64,000 nucleotides of DNA, taken from Jannaschia sp. M317 (GTDB lineage Bacteria; Pseudomonadota; Alphaproteobacteria; Rhodobacterales; Rhodobacteraceae). Within the stretch, counting starts at the first letter, position 1, and the number at the start of each line of letters is the position of its first letter. The translations under genes and the position numbers were made by a program. Under the pieces are notes generated by a model. That model was not told the origin of the DNA and did no database searches. It saw only the letters and a list, made by a program, of their open reading frames with translations. The stretch lies in contig NZ_CP081155.1 of assembly GCF_025141175.1 (NCBI RefSeq), positions 592,001 to 656,000 on the forward strand. Direction: 5' to 3'. Below, piece by piece: positions 10,547 through 19,391 of the stretch.

Positions 10547-10727
10547 CCTCTCGACAAACCCGTAGGCACCCACGCCGTTCACACCCTGCGCAGCTGCCTT
10601 TTCCGCAGGGACAAACTGTCCAAAGTGTCCGGAAAACCCGAGAGCTATCCTCGACGCTCTGCCTTGTGGCAAGTATCACAAGGTTTCCGACAGGGTTCTC
10701 CGCCCGGTCATCAACAGAACGATCCCC

Positions 10728-11309
10728 ATGCTGACGCTCGCCTCTTCTTCCGAAACCCGACAGACCTTGTTGCGCAATGCCGCCATCCCGTTCGAAGCCG
10801 TGCCCGCCCGGATCGACGAAGACAGCCTGCGCGACGCCTTGCTGGCCGAGGGGCATGGCCCCCGCAACGTGGCCGATGCCCTGGCCGAGATGAAGGCCCT
10901 GCGTCTGCGCCGTCCCGGTCTGATCCTGGGCTGTGATCAGATCTGTGCCCTGGGCGACGACATACTGACCAAACCCGCCACGCCCGAGGCGGCGCGCGCC
11001 CAGCTGACACGCCTGTCCGGTGGCCGGCACAAGCTGCATTCGGCCGCTGTCATCGTCGAAGACGGCACGCCGATCTGGCGTCATATCGGTGACGTCACCA
11101 TGATCATGCGCCCCGTGTCAGATGTTTATATATCTGATTACGTTGAAAGAAATTGGGACACTATCCGTCACAGCGCCGGGTCCTATACCTTGGAAGGCGA
11201 GGGCGCGCGCCTGTTTCAGCAGGTTCAAGGGGATTTCTTTTCGGTGCTGGGCCTGCCGCTGTTGCCGTTGATCAACTATCTCGTAACACGGGGGGACCTG
11301 CCCGCATGA
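10728..11309 (+). CDS. maf: Maf-like nucleoside triphosphate pyrophosphatase
   Basis: The 193-residue product starts with the Maf motif MLTLASSSETRQTLL. It has the conserved GCDQICALGDDILTKP segment and a C-terminal EGEGARLFQQVQGDFFSVLGLP segment. Family members hydrolyse nucleotides such as dTTP/UTP or modified nucleotides; which subfamily this is was not resolved. It is the first rightward gene after the putative origin and overlaps aroE by 4 bases. Confidence 0.92.
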   Translation: MLTLASSSETRQTLLRNAAIPFEAVPARIDEDSLRDALLAEGHGPRNVADALAEMKALRLRRPGLILGCDQICALGDDILTKPATPEAARAQLTRLSGGRHKLHSAAVIVEDGTPIWRHIGDVTMIMRPVSDVYISDYVERNWDTIRHSAGSYTLEGEGARLFQQVQGDFFSVLGLPLLPLINYLVTRGDLPA

Positions 11310-12121
11310 CCATCCTTGCCGGCGTCATTGGCGATCCGATCGCTCATAGCCGCTCTCCAATCCTGTGGGGGCACTGGCTGACCCGTTACGGCATCAGGGG
11401 CCACTACGTGCCGCTGCATGTCCGCCCCGAAGACCTGCGTGCGACGCTCGACCTGCTGCCACGCCTGGGGTTTGCCGGGATCAACGTCACCATTCCCCAT
11501 AAGGAAGCCGTCTTTGCCGCCGCAGACGAGGTCACCGACCGGGCCCGCGCCGTGGGGGCCGCCAACACGCTGACCTTTGCCGACGGGCGCATTCTAGCGG
11601 ACAATACCGACGGTTATGGGTTTCTGGCCAACCTGGATCAGGGGGCGCCAGACCGTGATCCCGCATCCCCTGCCTTCGTGCTTGGCGCCGGCGGGGCCGC
11701 TCGCGGTGTGATCGCCGCCTTGCGCGATGGCGGTGCGACCCGCATTACCCTGACCAACCGCACCCGCGCCCGGGCCGAGGCGCTGGCCGCCGAATTCGGC
11801 CCGATCATTACCGTCGTCGATTGGGACGCGGCCGATGCGGCGCTGGCCGGTCATGGTCTGTTGGTCAACACCACCAGTCTTGGCATGCAAGGCCACGGCG
11901 ATCTGACCCTGGACCTGTCCGCCCTGCCGGCTCAGGCTGTTGTTACCGATATCGTCTATACTCCGCTGGAAACGCCTCTTCTTCGGGCGGCCAAGGCGCG
12001 GGGGCACCCGACCGTCGATGGTCTCGGCATGTTGTTGCATCAGGCGGTGCCGGGGTTCGAACGCTGGTTCGGGCGCACGCCCGAGGTGGACGCCACCCTG
12101 CGTCAGGCGGTGCTGGCATGA
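11306..12121 (+). CDS. aroE: Shikimate dehydrogenase (NADP+)
   Basis: Reduces 3-dehydroshikimate to shikimate. The 271-residue product starts GVIGDPIAHSRSPILW, with the shikimate-binding SRS motif. It contains NVTIPHKE with the catalytic lysine, NTDGYGF, the NADP loop VLGAGGAARGVIAAL and NRTRARAEAL with the phosphate-binding arginines. ATG at 11306 overlaps the maf stop; coaE starts in its stop codon. Confidence 0.96.
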   Translation: MTILAGVIGDPIAHSRSPILWGHWLTRYGIRGHYVPLHVRPEDLRATLDLLPRLGFAGINVTIPHKEAVFAAADEVTDRARAVGAANTLTFADGRILADNTDGYGFLANLDQGAPDRDPASPAFVLGAGGAARGVIAALRDGGATRITLTNRTRARAEALAAEFGPIITVVDWDAADAALAGHGLLVNTTSLGMQGHGDLTLDLSALPAQAVVTDIVYTPLETPLLRAAKARGHPTVDGLGMLLHQAVPGFERWFGRTPEVDATLRQAVLA

Positions 12122-12693
12122 TCGTCCTTGGCCTGACCGGATCCATTGGCATGGGCAAAACCGAAACGGCCAAACTGTTCCGCGATCGGGGGGTTCCGAC
12201 CTGGGATGCCGATGCCGCTGTCCATCGTCTTTATGGTCCGGGCGGCGCGGCGGTAGAGCCGATCCGCGCGGCCATACCCGAAGCGGTGCCCGGCGACATC
12301 GTCGACCGAGGAGCCCTGCGGGAGTTCATCATCGTTGATCCGGATATCCTGAAAGCGGTGGAGGCCATCGTCCACCCCCTCGTGGCCCAGGACCGCGCGG
12401 CTTTTTTGCGGGATACCGACGCCCCCATCGTTCTGCTGGATGTGCCGCTGTTGTTTGAAACCGGCCTGGCGGTGGACAAATCCATCGTCGTCACCATCGA
12501 TGCAGACACCCAAAGGCAACGGGTCCTGGCGCGGGGCACCATGCCAGAGGCCGTGTTCGAGGATATCCTGTCCCGTCAGATGCCCGACGCAGACAAACGC
12601 GCCCGCGCCGACTACATCATTGAAACCACATCGCCAGAAGCTGCCGCCGCACAGGTCGATGCCATCCTTGCCGAGTTGAGGGGAACGCCATGA
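12118..12693 (+). CDS. coaE: Dephospho-CoA kinase
   Basis: Last enzyme of CoA synthesis. The 191-residue product has P-loop GLTGSIGMGKTETAKLF at residues 5-21, the DADAAVHRLY motif that binds dephospho-CoA, and DVPLLFETG. It is linked by 4-base overlaps to aroE and dnaQ. Confidence 0.95.
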   Translation: MIVLGLTGSIGMGKTETAKLFRDRGVPTWDADAAVHRLYGPGGAAVEPIRAAIPEAVPGDIVDRGALREFIIVDPDILKAVEAIVHPLVAQDRAAFLRDTDAPIVLLDVPLLFETGLAVDKSIVVTIDADTQRQRVLARGTMPEAVFEDILSRQMPDADKRARADYIIETTSPEAAAAQVDAILAELRGTP

Positions 12694-13379
12694 GAGAAAT
12701 CGTCCTCGACACCGAAACCACCGGGTTCGAGCCGGAGTCGGGCGACCGCATCGTCGAGATCGGCGCCGTCGAGCTGATCAACTATGTGCCTACCGGCAAG
12801 ACCTATCACCAATACATCAACCCCGAACGGTCCATGCCGGACGGGGCGTTTCAGGTGCACGGGCTGGGAGACGATTTCCTGAAGGATTTCCCGGTTTTCG
12901 CGCAGGTTGGTCAGGCCTTCGTCGATTTCATCGGCGACGCCCGGCTGGTGATCCACAATGCTGCCTTCGACATGAAATTCCTGAACGCTGAACTCGGATG
13001 GATGGGCCTGCCGCGTCTGCCGATGGATCGGGCGCTCGATACGCTGGCCATCGCGCGGTCCAAGTTTCCCGGCTCTCCGGCGTCGCTGGATGCGCTGTGC
13101 CGGCGGTTCGGGGTCGACAATTCCTCGCGCGAAAAACACGGCGCGCTGCTCGACAGTGAAATCCTGGCAGAGGTCTATCTGGAGCTGATCGGCGGTCGCC
13201 AACCGACGCTGGTTCTGGCCGGTCAGGAGCGGAGCGACGCTGCGGAGTCGGCGGGCGATTGGAAAGCGCGGCCACGCCCGACGCCCTTGCCCAACCGTCT
13301 GACGGACGCAGAACGCGCCGCCCACGAGACCTTTGTCCAAGGGCTCGGGGACGGCGCGCTTTGGAAGTCGCTGACCTGA
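12690..13379 (+). CDS. dnaQ: DNA polymerase III epsilon subunit (3'-5' proofreading exonuclease)
   Basis: The DEDDh exonuclease motifs are visible: Exo I VLDTETTGFEP, Exo II VIHNAAFDMKFLNAEL and Exo III REKHGALLDSEILAEVY. The length of 229 residues is normal, with a C-terminal tail that would bind the alpha subunit. It ends the maf operon and lies 4 bases from the convergent end of secB. Confidence 0.96.
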   Translation: MREIVLDTETTGFEPESGDRIVEIGAVELINYVPTGKTYHQYINPERSMPDGAFQVHGLGDDFLKDFPVFAQVGQAFVDFIGDARLVIHNAAFDMKFLNAELGWMGLPRLPMDRALDTLAIARSKFPGSPASLDALCRRFGVDNSSREKHGALLDSEILAEVYLELIGGRQPTLVLAGQERSDAAESAGDWKARPRPTPLPNRLTDAERAAHETFVQGLGDGALWKSLT

Positions 13380-13383
13380 CGGA

Positions 13384-13923
13384 TCAGTTGGTCGGGGCAG
13401 CCGCAGCCTGGGCCTGGGCCCGGCGCGTGATCTCGTTGCGATAAAGCGAGACGAAATCGATATTTTCCAGGTTCAGCGGCGGGAAGCCACCGTCGCGGGA
13501 CACGTCGGACACGATCCGGCGCAGGAACGGGAACAGCATGCGCGGGCATTCGATCAGAAGATAGGGATGCATCTGCGCATCCGGCACGTTCTGGATCGCA
13601 AAGATACCGGCATAATCCAGTTCCATCGCAAAGATCGGCTCTTCGCCGCCCTTTGCCTTGGCCGTGATATTCAGCTTGACGGAAACCTCGAACTGGCCGT
13701 CCTGCTGCCGCTTGCGCGCGTCCAGGCCGACCTGCACGTTGATGTCGGGCTGGCCGTCCATCGTCTTGCCCTTCTGGGCGGCGACGTTCTCAAAGGACAT
13801 GTCGCGGATGAACTGACCCAGAACCTGCATCTGCGGCATCTTGGGCTGTTCGGGTGCTGGTGTCCCCTCAGCGGCGGCGGCGGTTGCGTCGGGGGCGGGA
13901 ACGGTATCGTCCGTGTCGGCCAT
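13384..13923 (-). CDS. secB: Protein-export chaperone SecB
   Basis: Cytosolic tetrameric chaperone that keeps preproteins unfolded and passes them to SecA. The 179-residue product has the conserved FIRDMSFENVAAQ segment, the PDINVQVGLDAR strand, MELDYAGIF, and PYLLIECPRMLFPFLRRIVSDVSRDGGFPPL near the C-terminus. An Ala/Pro-rich N-terminal extension of about 30 residues (AATAAAAEGTPAPEQPK) precedes the fold, as is common in this family. Confidence 0.95.
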   Translation of the reverse strand: MADTDDTVPAPDATAAAAEGTPAPEQPKMPQMQVLGQFIRDMSFENVAAQKGKTMDGQPDINVQVGLDARKRQQDGQFEVSVKLNITAKAKGGEEPIFAMELDYAGIFAIQNVPDAQMHPYLLIECPRMLFPFLRRIVSDVSRDGGFPPLNLENIDFVSLYRNEITRRAQAQAAAAPTN

Positions 13924-13998
13924 TCTGATAATCTCCGGTCTCGTGAAAGCGTTGGGCCGTTGCCTAGCAGAGCCGGAGAGGCGTCACAACAACGCCGC

Positions 13999-14490
13999 TC
14001 AGTCGCGCGGCTCGGTCCAGCCCGACGGGCCCTTGCGCGGGGGCATTTCCACATAGTCGGCGTCGATCACGGTGTCGTCGGGCTGACCCCGCCCATAGGG
14101 GTCATGGGGCTGCTGCGCCTGGCCGCCCATGGTGAAACTCTGGACCTTGATACGTTTGCGCACCGCTTCCATCACGGCGTCGCGCACGGCGGGCACCAAC
14201 AGGGCAAAGCCCACGGCATCGGTGAAAAACCCAGGGGTCAGCAGCAGCAGGCCCGAGGCCAGGATCATCGCCCCATGGGCCAGGGGCCGGGTCGGATCGT
14301 TCAACTCGTTGAACGAGGATTGAACTTTCTGGATCTGTTCCAGGCCCTGTTTGCGCACAAGATGGGTGCCCAGAACGGCCGTCGCCAGAACGATGGCCAG
14401 CGTCGGCCAAAGGCCCAGCCAGCCGCCAACCTGGATAAACAACCCGATCTCCAGCAAGGGGACCAGAATGAAGAGGGCAAGCAGCCACAT
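13999..14490 (-). CDS. fxsA: FxsA family membrane protein
   Basis: The 163-residue product starts MWLLALFILVPLLEIGLFIQVGGWLGLWPTLAIVLATAVLGTHLVRKQG, typical of FxsA, with three or four hydrophobic helices and a glycine-rich LLLLTPGFFTDAVGFALL segment. FxsA was named for suppression of F exclusion of phage T7; its normal role is unknown. The gene lies next to secB and diverges from the Tim44-domain gene. Confidence 0.88.
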   Translation of the reverse strand: MWLLALFILVPLLEIGLFIQVGGWLGLWPTLAIVLATAVLGTHLVRKQGLEQIQKVQSSFNELNDPTRPLAHGAMILASGLLLLTPGFFTDAVGFALLVPAVRDAVMEAVRKRIKVQSFTMGGQAQQPHDPYGRGQPDDTVIDADYVEMPPRKGPSGWTEPRD

Positions 14491-14607
14491 CGCGATAATC
14501 CTCCGTCAGGGGTTGGGTGACTTCCCTTGACCCCAAGCCCGACTTACATATGTGCCACCTGTGCGATACCAAGACCGCATTCCCGATGGCGGGTCCCGGA
14601 GAAAAGG

Positions 14608-15267
14608 ATGAATGACGCCGTGATACAACTCCTCGTGCTGGCGGCAATCGCGCTGTTCCTGGTTTTTCGCCTCAAGAATGTGCTGGGCAAGCGCACCGGT
14701 TTTGAAAAACCGACGATCCCCGCCCCGCGTGACGATGCGCCGGTTCGCCGGGATTTCGAGGTGATCGAAGGCGGCCCGGATCGTGACATCACCGATCACG
14801 TCGCCGAGGGCAGCGTCAGCGCCAAGGCACTGGCTTCGATGAAGGCGGCGGAACCCGGGTTTGTCGTGACCGAATTCGTCGGCGGCGCCCGTCAGGCCTA
14901 TGAGATGATCCTCATGGCGTTCGAGAATGGCGATCTTGCCTCTGTCGAGCCGTTCCTGTCCGAAGATGTCTACGAGGCCTTCCTGTCGGTCGTGGCCGAC
15001 CGCGAAGACAAGGGCCTGAAGATCGACGCGAGCTTCATCGGCGTGCGCGAAACATCTCTGGAAGAGGCCGAATTCGACGACGCCACCAGCGAAGGCCAGA
15101 TCACCCTGCGCTTCGTGGGCGAGTTGACCAGCGTTGTGCGCGACGCCGAAGGCACCATCGTCGAGGGCAACCCCAACGAGATCAAGAAACAGCGCGACAT
15201 CTGGACCTTTGCCCGCGTGATGGGGTCCGATGACCCCAACTGGAAACTGGTCGCCACGGGCGGCTGA
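14608..15267 (+). CDS. Tim44-like domain protein, membrane anchored
   Basis: The 219-residue product has one N-terminal membrane helix (VIQLLVLAAIALFLVFRL), a short linker, and a Tim44-like domain (MILMAFENGDLASVEPFLSEDVYEAFLSVVADREDKG). Related alphaproteobacterial proteins resemble the mitochondrial Tim44 membrane-binding domain and have been linked to inner membrane translocation or envelope functions. ATG at 14608 follows GGAGAAAAGG. It diverges from fxsA and is followed by mltA after 1 base. Confidence 0.85.
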   Translation: MNDAVIQLLVLAAIALFLVFRLKNVLGKRTGFEKPTIPAPRDDAPVRRDFEVIEGGPDRDITDHVAEGSVSAKALASMKAAEPGFVVTEFVGGARQAYEMILMAFENGDLASVEPFLSEDVYEAFLSVVADREDKGLKIDASFIGVRETSLEEAEFDDATSEGQITLRFVGELTSVVRDAEGTIVEGNPNEIKKQRDIWTFARVMGSDDPNWKLVATGG

Positions 15268-15268
15268 G

Positions 15269-16159
15269 GTGTCCGCCGACCGCACGCCCCGAACCGCCCC
15301 CGAAACGGGGCGGTTTTCGTTTTCCGACCTGCGGGGCTGGGGGGCGGATGACCTGGACGGGGCCTTGGCCGCTTTCCGCCAGGCCCCGGACGATCCCCTG
15401 ACCGACGCAGCCCGCAACGCGCCGGATGGCCGGACCTTCTTTGAGACGTATTTCGCGCCCGGTCCCGCATCCGTCGGCCATTTCACCGGCTATTACGAGC
15501 CAGAGCTGGACGGCAGCCTGACCCAAAGCGCGGCCTTCCCGGTGCCGGTCCACGGTTTGCCCGACGCCGGCTGCACCCATCCCCGCGCCGGGATCGACGC
15601 CCACCTTACGGGGCAGGAAATCGTCTGGCTGCGCGATGCGGTGGACCGGTTCTTTCTTCAGGTGCAGGGATCGGGACGGGTGCGCCTGCCGGACGGGACC
15701 ACATTGCGGCTGGGCTATGCGGGCAGGAACGGGCATCCCTACCGATCCATAGGCAAGCTGCTGATCGAACGAGGTGACTTCAACACCGACATCACGGCTG
15801 ACGCCCTGAAGGCCTGGCTGCGGGCGGACCCGGAACGCGGTCGTGCCCTGATGGAAGAAAACCCGAGCTACGTCTTCTTTGCGCCCCTTGATGCCCCGTC
15901 GGATCAGGGTCCGCGCGGCACGCTTTGCCCGGTGACCGCAGGGCGGAGCCTGGCCGTCGACCCGGATCGTACCCCCCTTGGCACCCCGATCTGGATCGAG
16001 GTCGATGGCATGGCCCGGCTTTGCATTGCGCAGGACACCGGGTCCGCGATCAAGGGTCCGGGTCGGGGGGATCTGTTCTTTGGAACGGGCGATGCGGCGG
16101 GGCAGGCGGCAGGGCGGCTCAACCATGTCGGCAGTTTTCGCGCCCTGGTGCGCCGATGA
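15269..16159 (+). CDS. mltA: MltA-type lytic murein transglycosylase
   Basis: Peptidoglycan-cleaving enzyme of the MltA family: GHFTGYYEPELDGSL, the central FFLQVQGSGRVRLPDG motif, YRSIGKLLIERG, NPSYVFF and a C-terminal 3D domain with the conserved aspartates (AQDTGSAIKGPGRGDLFFG). The start is taken as GTG 15269, right after the Tim44-domain stop. From this start (or ATG 15230) no lipoprotein signal or other signal peptide is seen, which is odd for an envelope enzyme. Confidence 0.88.
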   Translation: MSADRTPRTAPETGRFSFSDLRGWGADDLDGALAAFRQAPDDPLTDAARNAPDGRTFFETYFAPGPASVGHFTGYYEPELDGSLTQSAAFPVPVHGLPDAGCTHPRAGIDAHLTGQEIVWLRDAVDRFFLQVQGSGRVRLPDGTTLRLGYAGRNGHPYRSIGKLLIERGDFNTDITADALKAWLRADPERGRALMEENPSYVFFAPLDAPSDQGPRGTLCPVTAGRSLAVDPDRTPLGTPIWIEVDGMARLCIAQDTGSAIKGPGRGDLFFGTGDAAGQAAGRLNHVGSFRALVRR

Positions 16160-16737
16160 GACGGCGCAACCTGTCTCCGGAGGATCGCGACATCTGGGCG
16201 CGGTACACCCGCACCGCCGACCCCCTCGGCCGGGAGGAGCGGGACCGCGCGCCCACCCCGGCCCCTGAACCCACCCCCGCCCCGCGTGCCCCGCGTCAGG
16301 TCAAACCCTTTCAACTGGGCGAAAAGGCCCGCGCCCGCAGCAGCACCCACGCGCTGGCCCCCACCGTGTCCGAGGATGTGCGCGCAGCCCCCCTGCGGAT
16401 GGATGCCAAGGCGCATAAACGCATGAACGCGGGCAAGCTGCGGCCCGAAGGCAAGCTGGACCTGCACGGCATGACGCTGGCCGTGGCGCAGCCTGCGCTG
16501 ACCCGCTTTGTCATGGCCGCCCATGCGGACGGAAAGCGCCTGATCCTGGTCGTGACCGGCAAGGGCAAATCGAAACCCTCCGACACCGTCATGCCGAACC
16601 GTCTGGGCGTGTTGAAACATCAGGTGCCGCAATGGCTGTCCATGGCACCCCTGTCCCCCTTGGTCCTGCAAGTGCGCGAGGCGAACCGCGCACATGGCGG
16701 GTCAGGGGCGTATTACGTCTATCTCCGCCGCGGCTAG
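16156..16737 (+). CDS. Smr/MutS2 C-terminal domain protein
   Basis: The 193-residue product has a Pro/Ala-rich low-complexity N-terminal half (residues about 25-70) and a C-terminal Smr domain with KLDLHGMTLAVAQPALTRFV, LILVVTGKGK and the closing [11 protein letters not shown]. Smr domains often nick DNA or cleave RNA; in E. coli SmrB cleaves mRNA at collided ribosomes. The start overlaps the mltA stop (ATGA). The last 36 bases overlap the convergent MFS gene. Confidence 0.9.
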   Translation: MRRRNLSPEDRDIWARYTRTADPLGREERDRAPTPAPEPTPAPRAPRQVKPFQLGEKARARSSTHALAPTVSEDVRAAPLRMDAKAHKRMNAGKLRPEGKLDLHGMTLAVAQPALTRFVMAAHADGKRLILVVTGKGKSKPSDTVMPNRLGVLKHQVPQWLSMAPLSPLVLQVREANRAHGGSGAYYVYLRRG

Positions 16738-17970
16738 GCTGGCGCGGACCCGCGTGACGGTGACCGCGGCCAATCCGCCTGCGAACAGGAAATAGACCCC
16801 GATCGCGGTCATTTGTCCCGGAAAATCCACGCCCAGGTCGATCACCCAGCCGGTCAACCCCGGACCGATGGCAGAGCCCAGAACCATGATGGCCGTCGCC
16901 AGTGCCTTGATCGCGCCCAGATGGCGTGTGCCGTAGAATTCCGCCCAGAACGCGGTGGGAACCGTCGCCTGCGACCCGGTTCCCAGGGCAAACACGCACA
17001 GCGCCAGCGCCGCGCCCGCCAATGTCTCGGCCCAGCCCATCAGGAAAAAGGCCAGGGCAAAGGGCAGCATATAGACCTTGATCATCCGTGCCGATCCGAT
17101 CCGGTCCAGAACCACCCCGGACAGCAGCGTCGTCGCGACCGAAACCACCGTGAACAATGGCATCAACGCCACATACCCGGTCAGCGACCAGCCCTTGACC
17201 ACGGTCAGGTGCACCTGGTGAAACCAGAGCGCGGTCCCGAATGCAGGTGGCCCCAGCAGCAGGGGGACCAAACCCCAGAACAACGGGTGACGCAGCATGG
17301 CGCCCCGCGTCCAATGACGCCCGGACATGCCGGCTATAGGCTGTTCCCGGGCGATGCTCTGCGGGGTGCGTTCGGCGCGCAGCAAGCGCAGCAGGACAGG
17401 GATCGTCGCCACGGTCGCCAGCGCCGCAATCCCCCAGAGCCAGCGCCAGTCCATGACGCCAAGTCCCGCCACGAACAGGATCGGTAAGATGGCCTGTCCC
17501 AGGGCAAACCCCATGGCCGAAATCGACAGCGCGCGCCCCCGCGTCGCCACGAACCAGCGCGCCATGGCAACGGCGGCCAGATGGCTCATCATGCCCTGTC
17601 CGGCAAAGCGCAACAGGAACACGGCAAGCACCAGCAACGCCGCATGTCCCGCGCCCGCCATGGTCAGGCAGGCCAGCGTCAGCAGGACACAGGTCGCCAC
17701 TGCCAACTGCCGCACCCGCAGCCGGTCGGTCACCGGCCCGACAAAGACCATCGCCGCCGCCGAGGCGGTGGTGGCCACGGCATAAAGCAATCCCCATTGA
17801 CCATCGGTCAGGGAAAAGGTGGCCATGATCTGCGCGGCAAACAGCGCGATAAAGAACGTCTGCCCATAGCTCGACGTAAAGGAAATCAAAACGCCAGCCG
17901 ACAGGAACGGCGCGTTGTCGCGCAGAAAGGGCAGGGTGGCCCCCGGTGCGGCAGGGGCCGGATCGCTCAC
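16702..17970 (-). CDS. MFS transporter
   Basis: The 422-residue product has about 12 hydrophobic segments. The region between helices 2 and 3 ([15 protein letters not shown]) resembles the MFS GxxxDRxGRR loop and recurs in the second half as [13 protein letters not shown]. It resembles the OFA/NreB-like branches, but the substrate cannot be inferred. It overlaps hslU by 4 bases and smr by 36 bases. Confidence 0.85.
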   Translation of the reverse strand: MSDPAPAAPGATLPFLRDNAPFLSAGVLISFTSSYGQTFFIALFAAQIMATFSLTDGQWGLLYAVATTASAAAMVFVGPVTDRLRVRQLAVATCVLLTLACLTMAGAGHAALLVLAVFLLRFAGQGMMSHLAAVAMARWFVATRGRALSISAMGFALGQAILPILFVAGLGVMDWRWLWGIAALATVATIPVLLRLLRAERTPQSIAREQPIAGMSGRHWTRGAMLRHPLFWGLVPLLLGPPAFGTALWFHQVHLTVVKGWSLTGYVALMPLFTVVSVATTLLSGVVLDRIGSARMIKVYMLPFALAFFLMGWAETLAGAALALCVFALGTGSQATVPTAFWAEFYGTRHLGAIKALATAIMVLGSAIGPGLTGWVIDLGVDFPGQMTAIGVYFLFAGGLAAVTVTRVRASLAAAEIDVIRP

Positions 17971-19265
17971 AACACGTATCGCGACAGATCGGTGGACCGG
18001 GCCAGCTCACCCAGTTGGCCTTCGACGAAATCGGCATCGACGGTCACTTCGGTGCCACCCTTGTCGGGTGCCTCGAAGGACAGCTCCTCAAAGACCCGTT
18101 CCAGCACGGTATAGAGCCTGCGGGCCCCGATATTCTCGACGCTTTCGTTGACCTGCGCGGCGATACGGGCCAGGGCGGCGATGCCTTCGGGGGTAAAGGT
18201 GACGGTGACCGCCTCGGTGGCCATCAGGGCCTTGTATTGCAGGGTCAGGGCGTTGTCGGTCTCGGTCAGGATGCGGACGAAATCGTCCTCGGTCAGGGCG
18301 CGCAATTCGACCCGGATCGGCAGGCGCCCCTGCAACTCCGGCAAGAGGTCCGAGGGTTTCGCCACGTGAAAGGCACCCGAGGCGATGAACAGGATGTGGT
18401 CGGTCTTGACCGCGCCGTGCTTGGTCGAAACGGTCGTGCCCTCGATCAGGGGCAGCAGGTCGCGCTGCACGCCTTCGCGGCTGACGTCACCGCCGCGCGC
18501 GTCCTGCCGGGCGCAGACCTTGTCGATCTCGTCGATGAAGACGATGCCGTTCTGCTCTACGGCGCGGATCGCCTCGCGGGTGACGGTCTCCGCATCCAGC
18601 AGCTTGTCCGCCTCTTCGTCGATCAACAGGTCGTAGGACGCCGCAACCGTCAGCCGTTTCTTGACGGTGCGCTGCATCATCTTGCCGAACATCTCGCCCA
18701 GGCCGGCCATCTGATCCATTCCCGGTTGACCCGGAATGGCCATGCCCATCGGGTTGGAGGTGTCGGCCACCTCCAGCTCGATCACCTTGTCGTCCAGCTC
18801 TCCGGTACGCAGCTTCTTGCGGAAGGCTTCGCGCGTGCCCTCGCGGGCATCGACCCCGGCCAATGCTGTGATCACACGATCCTCGGCGGCGGTATGGGCC
18901 TTGGCCTTCACCTCTTCGCGCATCTGTTCACGGATCATGAGCTGGGCGGCGTCCACCAGATCGCGGATGATCTGTTCCACGTCACGGCCGACATAGCCGA
19001 CCTCTGTGAACTTGGTCGCTTCGACCTTGAGAAACGGCGCACGGGCCAGTTTGGCCAGGCGGCGGCTGATCTCGGTCTTGCCGACACCGGTGGGGCCGAT
19101 CATCAGGATGTTCTTGGGATAGACCTCATCGCGCAGATCGTCGCCCAGCTGCTTGCGCCGCCACCGGTTGCGGAGCGCCACGGCAACGGCACGCTTGGCG
19201 TCTTTCTGGCCGATGATGAACCGGTCCAGTTCGGACACGATTTCGCGCGGGGTCAGGTCGGTCAT
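17967..19265 (-). CDS. hslU: ATP-dependent protease ATPase subunit HslU
   Basis: AAA+ unfoldase of the HslUV protease. The 432-residue product has the N-terminal [34 protein letters not shown], Walker [10 protein letters not shown], the pore motif GYVGRDVE, Walker [12 protein letters not shown] and the C-terminal tail ending LSRYVL that inserts into HslV. The start is set at ATG 19265 because GGAGAT precedes it by 6 bases. Unusually, hslV is not adjacent but 2.5 kb away. Confidence 0.97.
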   Translation of the reverse strand: MTDLTPREIVSELDRFIIGQKDAKRAVAVALRNRWRRKQLGDDLRDEVYPKNILMIGPTGVGKTEISRRLAKLARAPFLKVEATKFTEVGYVGRDVEQIIRDLVDAAQLMIREQMREEVKAKAHTAAEDRVITALAGVDAREGTREAFRKKLRTGELDDKVIELEVADTSNPMGMAIPGQPGMDQMAGLGEMFGKMMQRTVKKRLTVAASYDLLIDEEADKLLDAETVTREAIRAVEQNGIVFIDEIDKVCARQDARGGDVSREGVQRDLLPLIEGTTVSTKHGAVKTDHILFIASGAFHVAKPSDLLPELQGRLPIRVELRALTEDDFVRILTETDNALTLQYKALMATEAVTVTFTPEGIAALARIAAQVNESVENIGARRLYTVLERVFEELSFEAPDKGGTEVTVDADFVEGQLGELARSTDLSRYVL

Positions 19266-19391
19266 GCGGTCATCTCCTTCGTCCACGCCTACCTAAGCGC
19301 AGTTCACGGAAACGCAACGTTGCTCGCATTTGCGTTGATCCGGGATTGAGCCGGTTCCAAACCGTGATGTGACTACACGAAAGACGCCTGC

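Larger units (their letters stand above)
10332..10727. other. Putative chromosomal replication origin (oriC) region, gene-free
   Basis: This is the only gene-free stretch longer than 300 bases. Genes diverge from it: parB to hemJ run leftward, maf to dnaQ rightward. In Caulobacter and relatives the origin lies at the same junction, between the rho/hem side and maf-aroE-coaE-dnaQ. It contains an AT-rich patch (about 10361-10399), three degenerate DnaA-like boxes (10438-10446, 10526-10534, 10538-10546), a 17-base direct repeat, five copies of TTCACC on both strands, and two GANTC sites. No perfect DnaA box is present, so the call is inference from synteny plus weak motifs. Confidence 0.6.

Noticed and set aside
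17946..19349. 467-codon plus-strand open frame
   Set aside because: Antisense to hslU; codon periodicity of hslU explains it.
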